Source: JAGNDO01 sp963704975
Lineage (GTDB): Bacteria; Chloroflexota; Anaerolineae; Caldilineales; Caldilineaceae
Length of the DNA stretch: 64,000 bases
Assembly: GCA_963704975.1 (NCBI GenBank)
Contig: CAVPIK010000006.1
Coordinates: forward strand, 62,001-126,000
Direction of reading: 5' to 3'
How positions within the stretch are numbered: position 1 is the first letter of the stretch; each line of letters opens with the position of its first letter. Below are positions 18,975-27,389 of the stretch, piece after piece. The notes beneath the pieces were generated by a model that saw only the letters and a list, made by a program, of their open reading frames with translations, searched no databases and was not told the origin of the DNA. The translations under genes were made by a program, and so were the position numbers.

Positions 18975-19766
18975 TTGTGGGCGCTTGTGGCGGGGACAAT
19001 CACGGCCTTATCATTTCAAAAACGCAACCCGGACCGGGTCAGCGTCTTCCTGGATGGCAAGTTCGCTTTTGGGCTGGCGGCAATGGATGCGGCCCAACTG
19101 CGCCGGGGCCAGGCGTTGAGCGATGCGGAAATTGCGCATCTTCAGACCCTCAACTTGCGGTCCAAGGCCTATGATCGGGCGGTGGCATTTTTGGCCGTGC
19201 GCCCTCGCAGTATTTGGGAAGTTCAACAGAATCTGCGCCGCTATCAACCAGGACGCAAACGACGCCGGGCAACAGACAAAGCCGGGTCACGAAAAGCAGA
19301 AGCCGAGTTTGACGAGTTAAGCGCAAAAGAACAAGAAATCAGAGAAGCCGAAGCAGAAGAAGAAAAGTCGGCACAGAACCGAAAACTGCCCGACGAGACG
19401 ATTGAGTGGGTGATCCAAAAGCTGACCGACCAAGGCTATGTGGATGACCGGGCCTTTGCCCAATATTGGATCGAGCAGCGTAACCAGTTCAAGCCTATGG
19501 CCCCTCGGGCCTTGCGCTATGAACTGCGCAAGAAGGGCATCGGCGCTGGGATTATCGATGCCCTGGTGACAGAGCAGGTCGATGCAGACGAGGCAGCCGT
19601 GGACGCGGCCCGCTCTCGTGGGTATCGTTGGCAACATTTGAGTCACGACGAATTTCAACATAAGATGGCCGGATTTTTGCAACGCCGAGGCTTCTCCTGG
19701 TCTGTTGTATCGACCGCAATGGAGACTGTCTGGCAAGAGATCCAAGCCGAACAAGCGGATGAGTGA
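18975..19766 (+). CDS. recX: Regulatory protein RecX with a charged internal insertion
   Basis: Modulates RecA filaments. 263 residues, longer than the common 150-220. N-terminal ITALSFQKRNPDRVSVFLDG then KFAFGLAAMDAAQLRRGQAL is a typical RecX start; three-helix repeats follow, with KLTDQGYVDDRAFAQYWIEQ, then RALRYELRKKGIGAGIIDAL. Between the first and second repeat (residues about 90-140) lies an Arg/Lys- then Glu-rich insertion. The proposed TTG start at 18975 is uncertain: ATG at 18968 starts MKIVG in another frame and may be the true start if one base is missing. Confidence 0.85.
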   Translation: MWALVAGTITALSFQKRNPDRVSVFLDGKFAFGLAAMDAAQLRRGQALSDAEIAHLQTLNLRSKAYDRAVAFLAVRPRSIWEVQQNLRRYQPGRKRRRATDKAGSRKAEAEFDELSAKEQEIREAEAEEEKSAQNRKLPDETIEWVIQKLTDQGYVDDRAFAQYWIEQRNQFKPMAPRALRYELRKKGIGAGIIDALVTEQVDADEAAVDAARSRGYRWQHLSHDEFQHKMAGFLQRRGFSWSVVSTAMETVWQEIQAEQADE

Positions 19767-19848
19767 GCCGGGCCAAGCCCGCCCCGCTGATCCCGACCTA
19801 TCAACCACCATTTTTATTCACGTTTCACCATTCAACAAGGACTGAATC

Positions 19849-21438
19849 ATGCTTTCACCACTGGCGATCGTATTGATACTCCTGGCGGCCATCATCGGCG
19901 CAGGGATCGCCGGTTATGTCGCTTTCGGACGAGGCCAAGAACGAGGCCAAGAACAAGGTCAAGAACAAGGTCTCAAAGCCGAACAGGCACGCCAAAAGGA
20001 ACTTGTCGACTCTGCGGAGCGAAAGTCCGAGCGTATCCTGATGGAAGCGGAAAACCAGATCAAACAGCAGCAGTTGGCCCTCAAGGAAGAAGAGGTCCGC
20101 ATGCGAGACGCCGGCGAGGCAGAGATGACCAAACGCCGACGGGATCTGGAACGCACCGAAGAGCGACTGCAAAACCGGCTGGACAATGTAGACAAACGTA
20201 TGGAACAACTGGAATCTCGGGAGCGCAAGCTCAACCAACGAGAGACCAAGCTCAACGAGCGCACCGCTGTGGTCGAAACCCTGGAGGAAGAGCGGGAGAC
20301 CGAGCTGCAACGCATCGCCCGCATGACCGAGGACGAAGCCCGCCAGGTGCTGCTCCAAGAGGTGGAAAAGACCGCCCGCCAAGAGATGGCCCGCACCATC
20401 CGCGAGGTGGAAGCCGAAGTCATGGACGACGCCGACCGCCGGGCACGGGAGATCATCACCGTGGCCATCGAGCGGGTGGCCAGCGACCACATCAGCGAGT
20501 ATGCGGTCAGCAGCGTCTCCTTGCCTTCGGACGACATGAAGGGACGCATCATCGGTCGCCAAGGCCGCAACATCCGGGCCATCGAGCAGGCCATCGGCGT
20601 GGATCTGGTGGTGGACGACACCCCGGAAGCCATCCTGATCAGCAGCTTCGACCCCGTGCGCCGAGAGATTGCCCGCATCGCCCTGACCAAGCTGGTCTCC
20701 GATGGCCGCATCCACCCGGCTCGTATCGAGAAGGAAGTGGAGAAGGCCCAGTCGGAGGTCGAGCAGGTGATCCGGGAGGCCGGCGAACAGGCGGTGATCG
20801 AGACCAACACCCAGGGGCTGCACCGAGAATTGGTGAAGCTGTTGGGGCGGCTCAAATTCCGCACCAGCTATGGCCAGGTGCAGCTCTTCCACGCCATCGA
20901 GACGGCCCACATCGCCGCCATCATGGCCGCGGAACTGCACGCAGATGTGAAGACGGCCCGGCTGGGCGGTCTGCTCCACGACATCGGCAAGGCGGTCAGC
21001 CATGAGATCGACGGCCCCCACGCCCTGGTGGGCGCGGAGATCGCCAAGCGCTACGGGGTCAACGACAAGGTGGTCAACTGTATCGCCGCCCATCACCACG
21101 AGGTGGAGCCCCAGAGCCTGGAAGCGGTGATCGTGGCCGCGGCGGATGCCATCAGCGGCGCCCGCCCCGGTGCCCGGCGGGAGTCCCTGGACGCCTACAT
21201 CAAGCGGGTGACGGCCCTGGAGGACATCGGCAACAGCTTCGCCGGGGTCAGCCAGACCTTCGCCATCCAGGCCGGTCGGGAAATTCGGGTGATCGTGCGC
21301 CCGGAAGAGATCGACGACATGTCCGCCATCGAACTGAGCAAGTCCATTGCCAAGAAGATCGAGGACAATGTGCAATATCCGGGCCAGATTCGGGTGACCA
21401 TCATCCGAGAGACACGGGCCGTGGAGTATGCGAAGTAA
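19849..21438 (+). CDS. rny: Ribonuclease Y
   Basis: Membrane-anchored endoribonuclease that starts mRNA decay, 529 residues, full length and intact. N-terminal membrane helix (IVLILLAAIIGAGIAGYVAF), then a long coiled coil (residues 30-200) rich in E, R, K and Q, opening with a GRGQERGQEQGQEQG repeat, then a KH domain (GRIIGRQGRNIRAIEQAIG) and an HD domain with LGGLLHDIGKAVSHE carrying the metal-binding His-Asp. The C-terminal RVTIIRETRAVEYAK is typical. The recX-rny-spoVS order is seen in other Chloroflexota and Firmicutes. Confidence 0.97.
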   Translation: MLSPLAIVLILLAAIIGAGIAGYVAFGRGQERGQEQGQEQGLKAEQARQKELVDSAERKSERILMEAENQIKQQQLALKEEEVRMRDAGEAEMTKRRRDLERTEERLQNRLDNVDKRMEQLESRERKLNQRETKLNERTAVVETLEEERETELQRIARMTEDEARQVLLQEVEKTARQEMARTIREVEAEVMDDADRRAREIITVAIERVASDHISEYAVSSVSLPSDDMKGRIIGRQGRNIRAIEQAIGVDLVVDDTPEAILISSFDPVRREIARIALTKLVSDGRIHPARIEKEVEKAQSEVEQVIREAGEQAVIETNTQGLHRELVKLLGRLKFRTSYGQVQLFHAIETAHIAAIMAAELHADVKTARLGGLLHDIGKAVSHEIDGPHALVGAEIAKRYGVNDKVVNCIAAHHHEVEPQSLEAVIVAAADAISGARPGARRESLDAYIKRVTALEDIGNSFAGVSQTFAIQAGREIRVIVRPEEIDDMSAIELSKSIAKKIEDNVQYPGQIRVTIIRETRAVEYAK

Positions 21439-21472
21439 GTGCTATGAAATTGGCAGTAAAATAGAATAACGA

Positions 21473-21513
21473 AAGAGGTCTCGCCCGGAGGAATGGGTGG
21501 GGCCTCTTTTTTT
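21473..21513 (+). terminator. Rho-independent terminator of rny
   Basis: An imperfect stem, AAGAGGTCTCGCCC pairing with GGGTGGGGCCTCTT, followed by seven Ts. Confidence 0.75.
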
Positions 21514-21526
21514 GCGTTGGGGGATC

Positions 21527-21740
21527 TCGTTCCCACGCTCCGCGTGGGAACGCAAGTGGGCGCTCTGCGCCCCTCGGCGCGGAGCGCCGAATGGCCACTC
21601 ACATCGAAACCTGACGTAGACCCGTTCGCACCAGGGGGTGCGAACTCCGCGAGGGCAAGGCCAAGTGTGATTTGAGGAGTTCGCACCCCCTGGTGCGAAC
21701 GGGTCGTGCCGATCATTAACTTTTTGGGCATGGGTCTACG
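21527..21740. repeat. Cluster of palindromes between rny and spoVS
   Basis: Four hairpins in a row: GTTCCCACGCTCCGCGTGGG (a palindrome seen widely in bacterial genomes), GGGCGCTCTGCGCCC, TCGGCGCGGAGCGCCGA, and a perfect 30-base inverted repeat with arms 21619-21648 and 21676-21705 (GACCCGTTCGCACCAGGGGG...). Each of those 30-base arms is itself palindromic (TTCGCACCAGGGGGTGCGAA). CGTAGACCC/GGGTCTACG forms an outer frame. No gene from 21439 to 21916. Confidence 0.8.
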
Positions 21741-21916
21741 TAATTTTGCTGAACTTTTCGGATTGCGCTATTTCAGTCGTTCCTTTACTGAACAAGCCTC
21801 GTCATAGATTACAACCTCGGACATTGCTTCTAAACGAGCATAGTCCTGGAACCATTACACACCAACCGTAGCACCGTTCTCAACCCACTTATCGCTATCT
21901 TTCAGGAGGAAATCCA

Positions 21917-22228
21917 ATGGCTGAACTAATCCGAGTTTCTGCAACGTCCCGATCTACCGCTGTGGCCGGCGCTATCGCCGGTGTCATGCGTGAACAACGC
22001 TACGCCGAAGTCCAGGCCATCGGTGCCAGCGCCGTCAACCAGGCCATCAAGGCCATCGCCATTGCCCGGGGCTATCTGGAACAGGACAACATCGATCTGG
22101 CCGTTGTCCCCTCCTTCACCGAGGTGGACATCGACGGCAACGAGCGCACAGCTTTGCGCATCTCCGTCTTTCCCCGCCCGGAAACCCTGATCCACACCAA
22201 TGGGAACGGGGCCGGTATCACTGCCTAA
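21917..22228 (+). CDS. spoVS: SpoVS family protein
   Basis: A 103-residue protein of the stage V sporulation protein S family: LIRVSATSRSTAVAGAIAGV, EVQAIGASAVNQAIKAIAIA and ALRISVFPR. It has an Alba-like small nucleic-acid-binding fold. Outside spore formers these proteins occur with rny, as here, and no other spore gene is in the window, so a sporulation role should not be assumed. AGGAGGAAAT precedes the ATG, a near-ideal ribosome-binding site suggesting strong expression. Confidence 0.95.
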   Translation: MAELIRVSATSRSTAVAGAIAGVMREQRYAEVQAIGASAVNQAIKAIAIARGYLEQDNIDLAVVPSFTEVDIDGNERTALRISVFPRPETLIHTNGNGAGITA

Positions 22229-22260
22229 ACAGGCTTGATTGACATCTAAAACAGACAAAA

Positions 22261-22300
22261 AAGAGGTGTTCACCGAAATTTCGGTGAACACCTCTTTTTC
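22261..22300 (+). terminator. Rho-independent terminator of spoVS
   Basis: Perfect stem AAGAGGTGTTCACCGAAA paired with its complement, then a T run. The mirrored A run makes it able to work in both directions. Confidence 0.9.
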
Positions 22301-22324
22301 TTGTCGAGCGGATTCAGTCGGTAA

Positions 22325-22390
22325 TAATCTTCCAGGAAGGGGCCAGCAGATCTGGTCTACCCAAGATCTGCTGGCCCCTTCCTGGAAGAT
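22325..22390. repeat. Dispersed palindrome AATCTTCCAGGAAG, copy 2
   Basis: Same 27-base arms as 14043-14108, with a different 13-base loop and perfect pairing where copy 1 has a mismatch. It lies between convergent spoVS and ricT. Confidence 0.85.
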
Positions 22391-22402
22391 GGGGCAATGC
22401 GG

Positions 22403-23416
22403 TTAGTTGCTGTCGGAGGAGTTGGTCTTTCGTCGTCCGCGCCGACGTTTGCGCTTGCGAGAAGATTTGTTCTCGTCGCTCTCACTGCTGCTCTCGTCCT
22501 TGCTGCCCCCTTGGGCGGCGGGCTGTTTGGCCAGTTGAGCGGCGTTGTCCTCGTCGGCAGAGGCCCGGCGGGTGACGGTGCAGCCGCCGCAGGTGCCGCA
22601 GCTCTTGCCCCCGCTCTTGGAGGAGATCAGCTCGTCCACGGGGAACTCTTCAAAGGCGTTGCTGAGCAGACGCACGGTGACGGTCTCGCGCAGGGGATGG
22701 ATGTAGCGCACCCGGCCCGTGCCCTGGGGGGTGATGACCTCGGCCCCGATCTTGGGCATCTTTTTGTTCTGCTCTCGATAGGTGGCGTCCTCGTAGGAGA
22801 GGCAGCAGAGCAGACGGCCACAGACCCCGGAGATCTCGTCGGGGTTGAGGGGAAGCTGTTGATTCTTGGCCATGCGGATGCTGATGGCGGTGAACTCCCG
22901 CAGCCAACTGGTGCAGCAGAGTTGGCGGCCACATTTGCCCACCCCATCCAGCAGCTTGGCCTCGTCTCTGGCCCCAATTTGGCGCATCTCGATCCGGGTG
23001 CGGAAGGTACGGGCCAGATCTCGCACCAAATTGCGGAAATCAACCCGATTGTCCGACGAGAAGAAGACGGTCAAGCGGCCACCGGTGTAATTATATTCAC
23101 ACCGCACCAGCTTCATCTTCAGGTTGTGTTCCTGGGCCTTTTGACGGCAGACGGCCAGGGCCTCGGCCTCCTTGTGGCTCCAGCGGTCCTTCTGCACCAT
23201 GTCCCAGGCCGTGGCCCGACGCATGATGCTCTTCATGTCGCCGACAACATCCCCGGCGGCCAATTCGTGGGGCGGCTGCACAACCTGGGCCACTTCCTGA
23301 CCCTTGGCCGTATCCACGATCACATAGTCGCGGAAGGCAAGGTCCAATTGATCCTTGGGATCAAAGTGATAAATTTTTGAGACAGGCGTAAATTGTACGC
23401 CGACGGCAACAGGCAT
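22403..23416 (-). CDS. ricT: PSP1/RicT (YaaT) family protein
   Basis: About 337 residues from ATG 23416 (MPVAVGVQFTPVSKIYHFD). The PSP1 core contains two cysteine clusters, CGRQLCCTSWL and CGRLLCCLSYE, that bind iron-sulfur in B. subtilis RicT, which works with RNase Y in mRNA maturation; that fits the nearby rny. A further CGTCGGC follows. The C-terminal 60 residues are a Ser/Glu then Lys/Arg-rich tail (SSRKRKRRRGRRK), perhaps RNA-binding. holB lies directly upstream with an overlap of the reading frames, so the two are co-transcribed, an arrangement also found in Firmicutes. Confidence 0.92.
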   Translation of the reverse strand: MPVAVGVQFTPVSKIYHFDPKDQLDLAFRDYVIVDTAKGQEVAQVVQPPHELAAGDVVGDMKSIMRRATAWDMVQKDRWSHKEAEALAVCRQKAQEHNLKMKLVRCEYNYTGGRLTVFFSSDNRVDFRNLVRDLARTFRTRIEMRQIGARDEAKLLDGVGKCGRQLCCTSWLREFTAISIRMAKNQQLPLNPDEISGVCGRLLCCLSYEDATYREQNKKMPKIGAEVITPQGTGRVRYIHPLRETVTVRLLSNAFEEFPVDELISSKSGGKSCGTCGGCTVTRRASADEDNAAQLAKQPAAQGGSKDESSSESDENKSSRKRKRRRGRRKTNSSDSN

Positions 23417-23432
23417 GGGATTGATTCGCTCT

Positions 23433-24560
23433 CTATGCTCTAGGCATGCGCAGGGCCAGTACATCCAGGGCCAGGCGTGTGTTGGTTGTGTGGTGAAGAT
23501 ATTTTTCGATACGTTCCAGGGTGTACAGATAGGCCTGGACTGCCTGGGCCGACAGGGAGCGGGCCAGGGCTTGGATGTCGGTCAGATGATCGATATTGCT
23601 GCAACTTTCCGGGCTGCCGGCCTGGGCCAGCATCACATCCCGCCACCACGAGATCCACAGGGCCAGCAGATCGAAGAGCCGCTGGTTGTCCCGGTTGGCG
23701 GCCAGATCCGCGGCAAAGGCCAGCCGCTCCACTCGGTCTGCCCCGGCCAACTGCATGACTTGGGCCACCATTTCCTGGCGTTGGGTCCACATGTCCGCAT
23801 CCTGCAAGCGCTGGACTGCCCACCCCATCCGGCCATTGCTGAGCCGGGCCAGAAGTCGGGCTTGCTGGGGATCCGCCTGCCAGGTGTTGATCAGGGCCTG
23901 CTCCACCGTGCCCATGGCCACGGGCCGCAGATCCAGCACCTGGCATCGGCTGACGATGGTGGGCAGCAGCAAAGAGCGTTCGGTGGCGGTGACGAGCAAG
24001 ATCACATGGGCCGCCGGTTCTTCCAAGGTCTTGAGCAGCTTGTTGGAAAAGGATGCGTTGGCGCTCTGCATCTCCTGGATCAGGAAGACCTTGTATCGCC
24101 CCTCCATGGGCCGCAGGGTGGCTTCGTGGATGATGGTCTCGGCCTGCTCCACCCGCAGGATGCCGTTGGCCCGGTCCACCTCGCCCGATGAATCCACGGG
24201 CTGGATCAGGCGAAAGTCCGGGTGGCCGCCTTGCAGCCCGCCATTGCCCATCAGCCGACAGGAACGGCAGTCGGCCGCAAGGGCGCTCGCCTTCCCCGGT
24301 GCAGAGCAGGCTTTGGGCAAACATGCGGGCCAACGTGGTCTTGCCCACCTGGCTCGCCCCCAGAAAAAGATAGGCGTGGCGTGGCCCCATCTGTTGGGGA
24401 TCGGCTTGGGCGGCCTGGGCCAGCAGATTCAGCGCCCACCCATGCCCATGCACACCCCATCCCCCACCCCATCCCCACCCCATCCCTCGCCCAAACCGGC
24501 AGGCTGAACCGGGGTCGCAACCACATCAGCTTTGGGAGTGAGAGCCATAGAAAGAACCAT
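23433..24560 (-). CDS. holB: DNA polymerase III delta' subunit (two frame breaks)
   Basis: Clamp-loader subunit. Three frames join: an N-terminal MALTPKADVVATPVQPAGLG, then WALNLLAQAAQAD...HAYLFLGASQVGKTTLARMF with Walker A GASQVGKTT, then CRSCRLMGNGG (zinc-type cysteines), HPDFRLIQP, KVFLIQEMQSANASFSNKLL and KTLEEPAAHVILLVTATE, the sensor/SRC-like part. Breaks are near 24470, in a G-rich repeat, and near 24285. The start is placed at 24560 or the in-frame ATG at 24548; no clear ribosome-binding site. The family start is usually closer to the HxWAxxxL motif, so the Gly/Trp-rich leader is unusual. Confidence 0.85.
24450..24495 (-). other. G-run repeat with G-quadruplex potential at the start of holB
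   Basis: On the coding strand the sequence is a chain of GGGG units (GGGATGGGGTGGGGATGGGG and more), on the plus strand CCCCATCCCCACC. It satisfies the four G-tract pattern of a quadruplex. It lies inside the first 40 codons of holB, coincides with a frame break and encodes Gly/Trp/Asp/Val repeats. Confidence 0.7.
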
Positions 24561-24705
24561 GTCGAAATAGGTGGAATGAGTTGAAAGGCAACACCGAATC
24601 ATCGTGGAAAAAAACGCTGCAAAACTGTTTCGGTGGATGTGGATTTTATCACAGAGAGAGAGGCTTGCCCAAATGGTTCCGTTCTGCCGCTTCTGGCCGA
24701 ATCGA

Positions 24706-24714
24706 TGATATAAT
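24706..24714 (+). promoter_or_regulatory. Extended -10 promoter for the 24769 lipoprotein gene
   Basis: TGATATAAT, i.e. TG-n-TATAAT. No good -35 box is needed for this type. The start codon follows about 50 bases later. Confidence 0.45.
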
Positions 24715-24768
24715 GGCGGGCATGTGTCCGAATCCCGTTCCTGCCCAATCAAAAGCCAAGATGCGCCT

Positions 24769-26135
24769 ATGAGAATTCCCAATTCCACTTTCAACCCAAC
24801 ACTTGCCCCCTCACGGACGATCCGAACGGCCTGGGTGGCCATGATCTGTTTGGCCGCGTTCGGGATCCTGACCGCTTGCTCCCGCCTTTCGTCTGCGCCC
24901 CCACCAGTCGCCCTTCCCCCCACCCCGCCCGCCCAGATCATCCCCGATGCCACCGCGGAGGGCGGGGTTGAATCCGGTGAAGATGGCGAGACAAATCTGG
25001 TACTATGGCTGCCGGATTTCTATTCCCTGGACCCCTCCCAACCCGGCGGCGAGACTTTGTACACCACGCGGGTGCTCTTCGAGCAGACCTACCCCGGCGT
25101 TTTTTGGGATCTGTTCAACAAGGCAGAAAGCGGGCAGGCCGGCTTGCTGCCCTTTCTGCGGGCAGCCCACCGAGCGGCCCCCTCGGTAATCCCCGATGCG
25201 GTGATCCTCAACACCCAGGATCTGTGGCAGGCGGTGGATGCCGGCTTGGTGCAACCGTTGGACCCAGCGCTTCTTGACGGGATCGATGACTTCTACCCCT
25301 TCGCCCTGGACGCAGTCACCTATAACGACATCTTATATGGCGTGCCCATCAGCGCCGATCTCCAACACCTGGTCTTTCATGAGGACTATGTCCTGGCCGA
25401 CACCGGTGCCGTGCTGGAAACGCCTCCATTGACTTGGTCCCAGGTGATCAGCGACAATGTCCCCTTCCTCTTCGCCGCCAGCGTACGTGAACCGGCCAGA
25501 AATCTCTCCCTGCTTCTGCAATACGTGGGGGCCGGGGGCACCCTAACGCGCGGACGGCAATTTAACCAACCCGGAGGCCATGTTGAATGTCCTCACTTTC
25601 CTGGCCGATGCCCGGCAGGCCAACGTGATCCCGGATCGGACCCTGGGGCTACTCAGTGAGGAGACGACCTGGACCGCCTTTGTGGAGAGGGCTGGAGGGA
25701 TGGCAGCGGTCAATGCGCGCTATTATCTGAGCCAACGGCAGATCTTGGATGAAGTGGGCTTCGGCCCGATCCCCACCCAAGACGGCACACCCAGCGCCGT
25801 GGCCCAAACCTGGGCCGTGGCCATCCTCACCCCGGATCCAGATCGACAGGCATTGATTGTGGAATTTATCCAAGACATGCTGGATCCCGAAACCCTGGGG
25901 CCGTTGAACCAATTCTGCGCTTCGGCTACCGGTCCGTCGCAGCGCCATGCGGACTTGGAGCCGCACGGATCCCTACTATCAGTTTTTGGATGCCCAGTTG
26001 GATCTGGCCGTGGCCCTGCCCAATGGCAAGCCTTTCGCGGATCTGGCCGGGCACATGCAGCAGGCGGCTCAGGATGTGCTGTCGGGCAATCTTTCGCCCC
26101 AGGATGCGCTGCTAATGGTTCAAGGCGCGCCCTAA
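24769..26135 (+). CDS. Extracellular solute-binding lipoprotein (two frame breaks)
   Basis: About 450 residues after bridging breaks near 25550 and 25950. Signal peptide with lipobox LTAC (MICLAAFGILTACSRLSS), a Pro-rich linker, then NLVLWLPDFYSLDP, VILNTQDLWQAVDAGLVQPL, ITYNDILYGVPISAD-like strand segments and a C-terminal TWAVAILTPDPDRQALIVEF, the pattern of carbohydrate-type (family 1) binding proteins. No ABC permease lies next to it; the closest transporter genes are 4-8 kb downstream. It may serve an orphan system or act as a sensor. Confidence 0.7.
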
Positions 26136-26166
26136 TTATTTGGGCGTGTTCAGAATGACGTGGCGT

Positions 26167-26195
26167 CCGCCCTGGGCTTATCAGCCCAGGGCGGG
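26167..26195. repeat. Short hairpin after the lipoprotein gene
   Basis: CCGCCCTGGGCT / AGCCCAGGGCGG with a 4-base loop; no T run, so its terminator function is uncertain. Confidence 0.55.
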
Positions 26196-26261
26196 CAGCA
26201 TCTCTAACACATTTTGAACGTATCCCACCACTCTTTCACGCTTTCTGCCTGGGACACCTCT

Positions 26262-27146
26262 ATGCCAAAATTACCCGTTTTCAGCCCACCGCCGCCCCCA
26301 GCCCCTTCTCGAACAACTGGCCCTCAACCTGCCCTTGGTCACCCAGCAGATGGTGGACTTTGTGGGTCGGGAGATCCGCCGGATTGGGTTGAGCCGGGCC
26401 GTGGTGGGTCTCTCCGGCGGCATCGACTCGGCGGTGAGCGTTTATTTGGCCGCCCTGGCTCTTGGGCCGGAAAATGTCCTGGCCGTGCGCATGCCCTATC
26501 GCACCAGCAGCGCCGGCAGCCTCTCGGACGCCCAGGCGGTGATCGACGATCTGGGCGTGCGGGCCGAGACCGTGGAGATCACCGACATGGTGGAGCCGCT
26601 CTTTGAGCGGGTTGAGCATTGGCACAGAGAGCCGGGCCGAGCGTCTGCGCCGGGGCAACATCATGGCCCGGCAGCGCATGATCGTGCTGTATGACCAATC
26701 CGCGGCCTTTGGCGGGCTGGTGGTGGGCACGGGCAACCGCACAGAGATGCTCCTGGGCTACAGCACCCTCTTCGGGGACAGCGCCCACGCCATCAACCCC
26801 ATCGGGGATCTCTACAAATGCCAGGTGCGCCAGGTGGCCGCCCATCTGGGCACCCCCCGCTCCATCCTGGACAAGCCGCCCAGCGCCGACCTGTGGGTGG
26901 GCCAGACCGACGAGGCCGAGTTGGGCTTCACCTACGATCAGGCGGACCAGATCTTGCATCTGCTCTACGATCAGCGCCTGGCCCCGGCCCAGATTGCGGC
27001 CCATGGCTTCGACCTCTCCCTGGTGCGAGAAGATCGAAACCACCGTGCGCCGCAACCAATACAAGCGGGTGATGCCCGTGATCTGCAAGATCGGTCCCCG
27101 CACCGTGGGCCGGGATTTCCGGTATGCGCGGGATTGGGGGACGTAG
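26262..27146 (+). CDS. nadE: NH3-dependent NAD+ synthetase (three frame breaks)
   Basis: Amidates deamido-NAD to NAD, the last step of NAD synthesis. About 290 residues. Frames join near 26300, 26600 and 27030. The PP-loop SGGIDS is in RAVVGLSGGIDSAVSVYLA; later LRRGNIMARQRMIVLYDQSA, LVVGTGNRTEMLLGYSTLFG, SAHAINPIGDLYKCQVRQVA, PSADLWVGQTDEAELGFTYD and a C-terminal KIETTVRRNQYKRVMPV complete the family signature. Start MPKLPVFSP at 26262. With the enzyme essential and all motifs present, the breaks are likely sequence errors. Confidence 0.92.
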
Positions 27147-27187
27147 AGCGTGATGAGTGATGAGTAACGAGTAATCGTGTTTCAGAG

Positions 27188-27221
27188 GCGACTGTCACCG
27201 TGAGGGGGCAGTCGCTTTTTT
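27188..27221 (+). terminator. Rho-independent terminator of nadE
   Basis: GCGACTG / CAGTCGC stem with a 14-base loop and a T run. Confidence 0.8.
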
Positions 27222-27253
27222 GTACCAATTTTGGCCAAATTCAAAATTGGGGG

Positions 27254-27282
27254 TTGACATCTAAAACGTTTTAGATTATAAT
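27254..27282 (+). promoter_or_regulatory. Consensus sigma-70 promoter with a LacI-type operator in the spacer
   Basis: TTGACA at 27254-27259, 17-base spacer, TATAAT at 27277-27282: a perfect consensus promoter. The spacer is filled by an 18-base perfect palindrome ATCTAAAACGTTTTAGAT (27259-27276) with the central CG and TAAAACGTTTTA core typical of LacI/CcpA-family operators. Binding there would exclude RNA polymerase. It drives the lacI-type gene that starts about 100 bases downstream. Confidence 0.85.
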
Positions 27283-27389
27283 GCAATTGTTCCCAGTATT
27301 GGTCCCCCAACCTCAAATACCGTAACACAAACATTCTTTACCATTCTTCTTATATACTTGCTTCACACGCCGCAACGCGAGGATCCGTC

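Noticed and set aside
19855..21375. 506-codon minus-strand frame over rny
   Set aside because: The plus strand encodes a textbook RNase Y. The minus-strand product is His/Gly/Leu-rich, as expected for the antisense of GC-rich codons.
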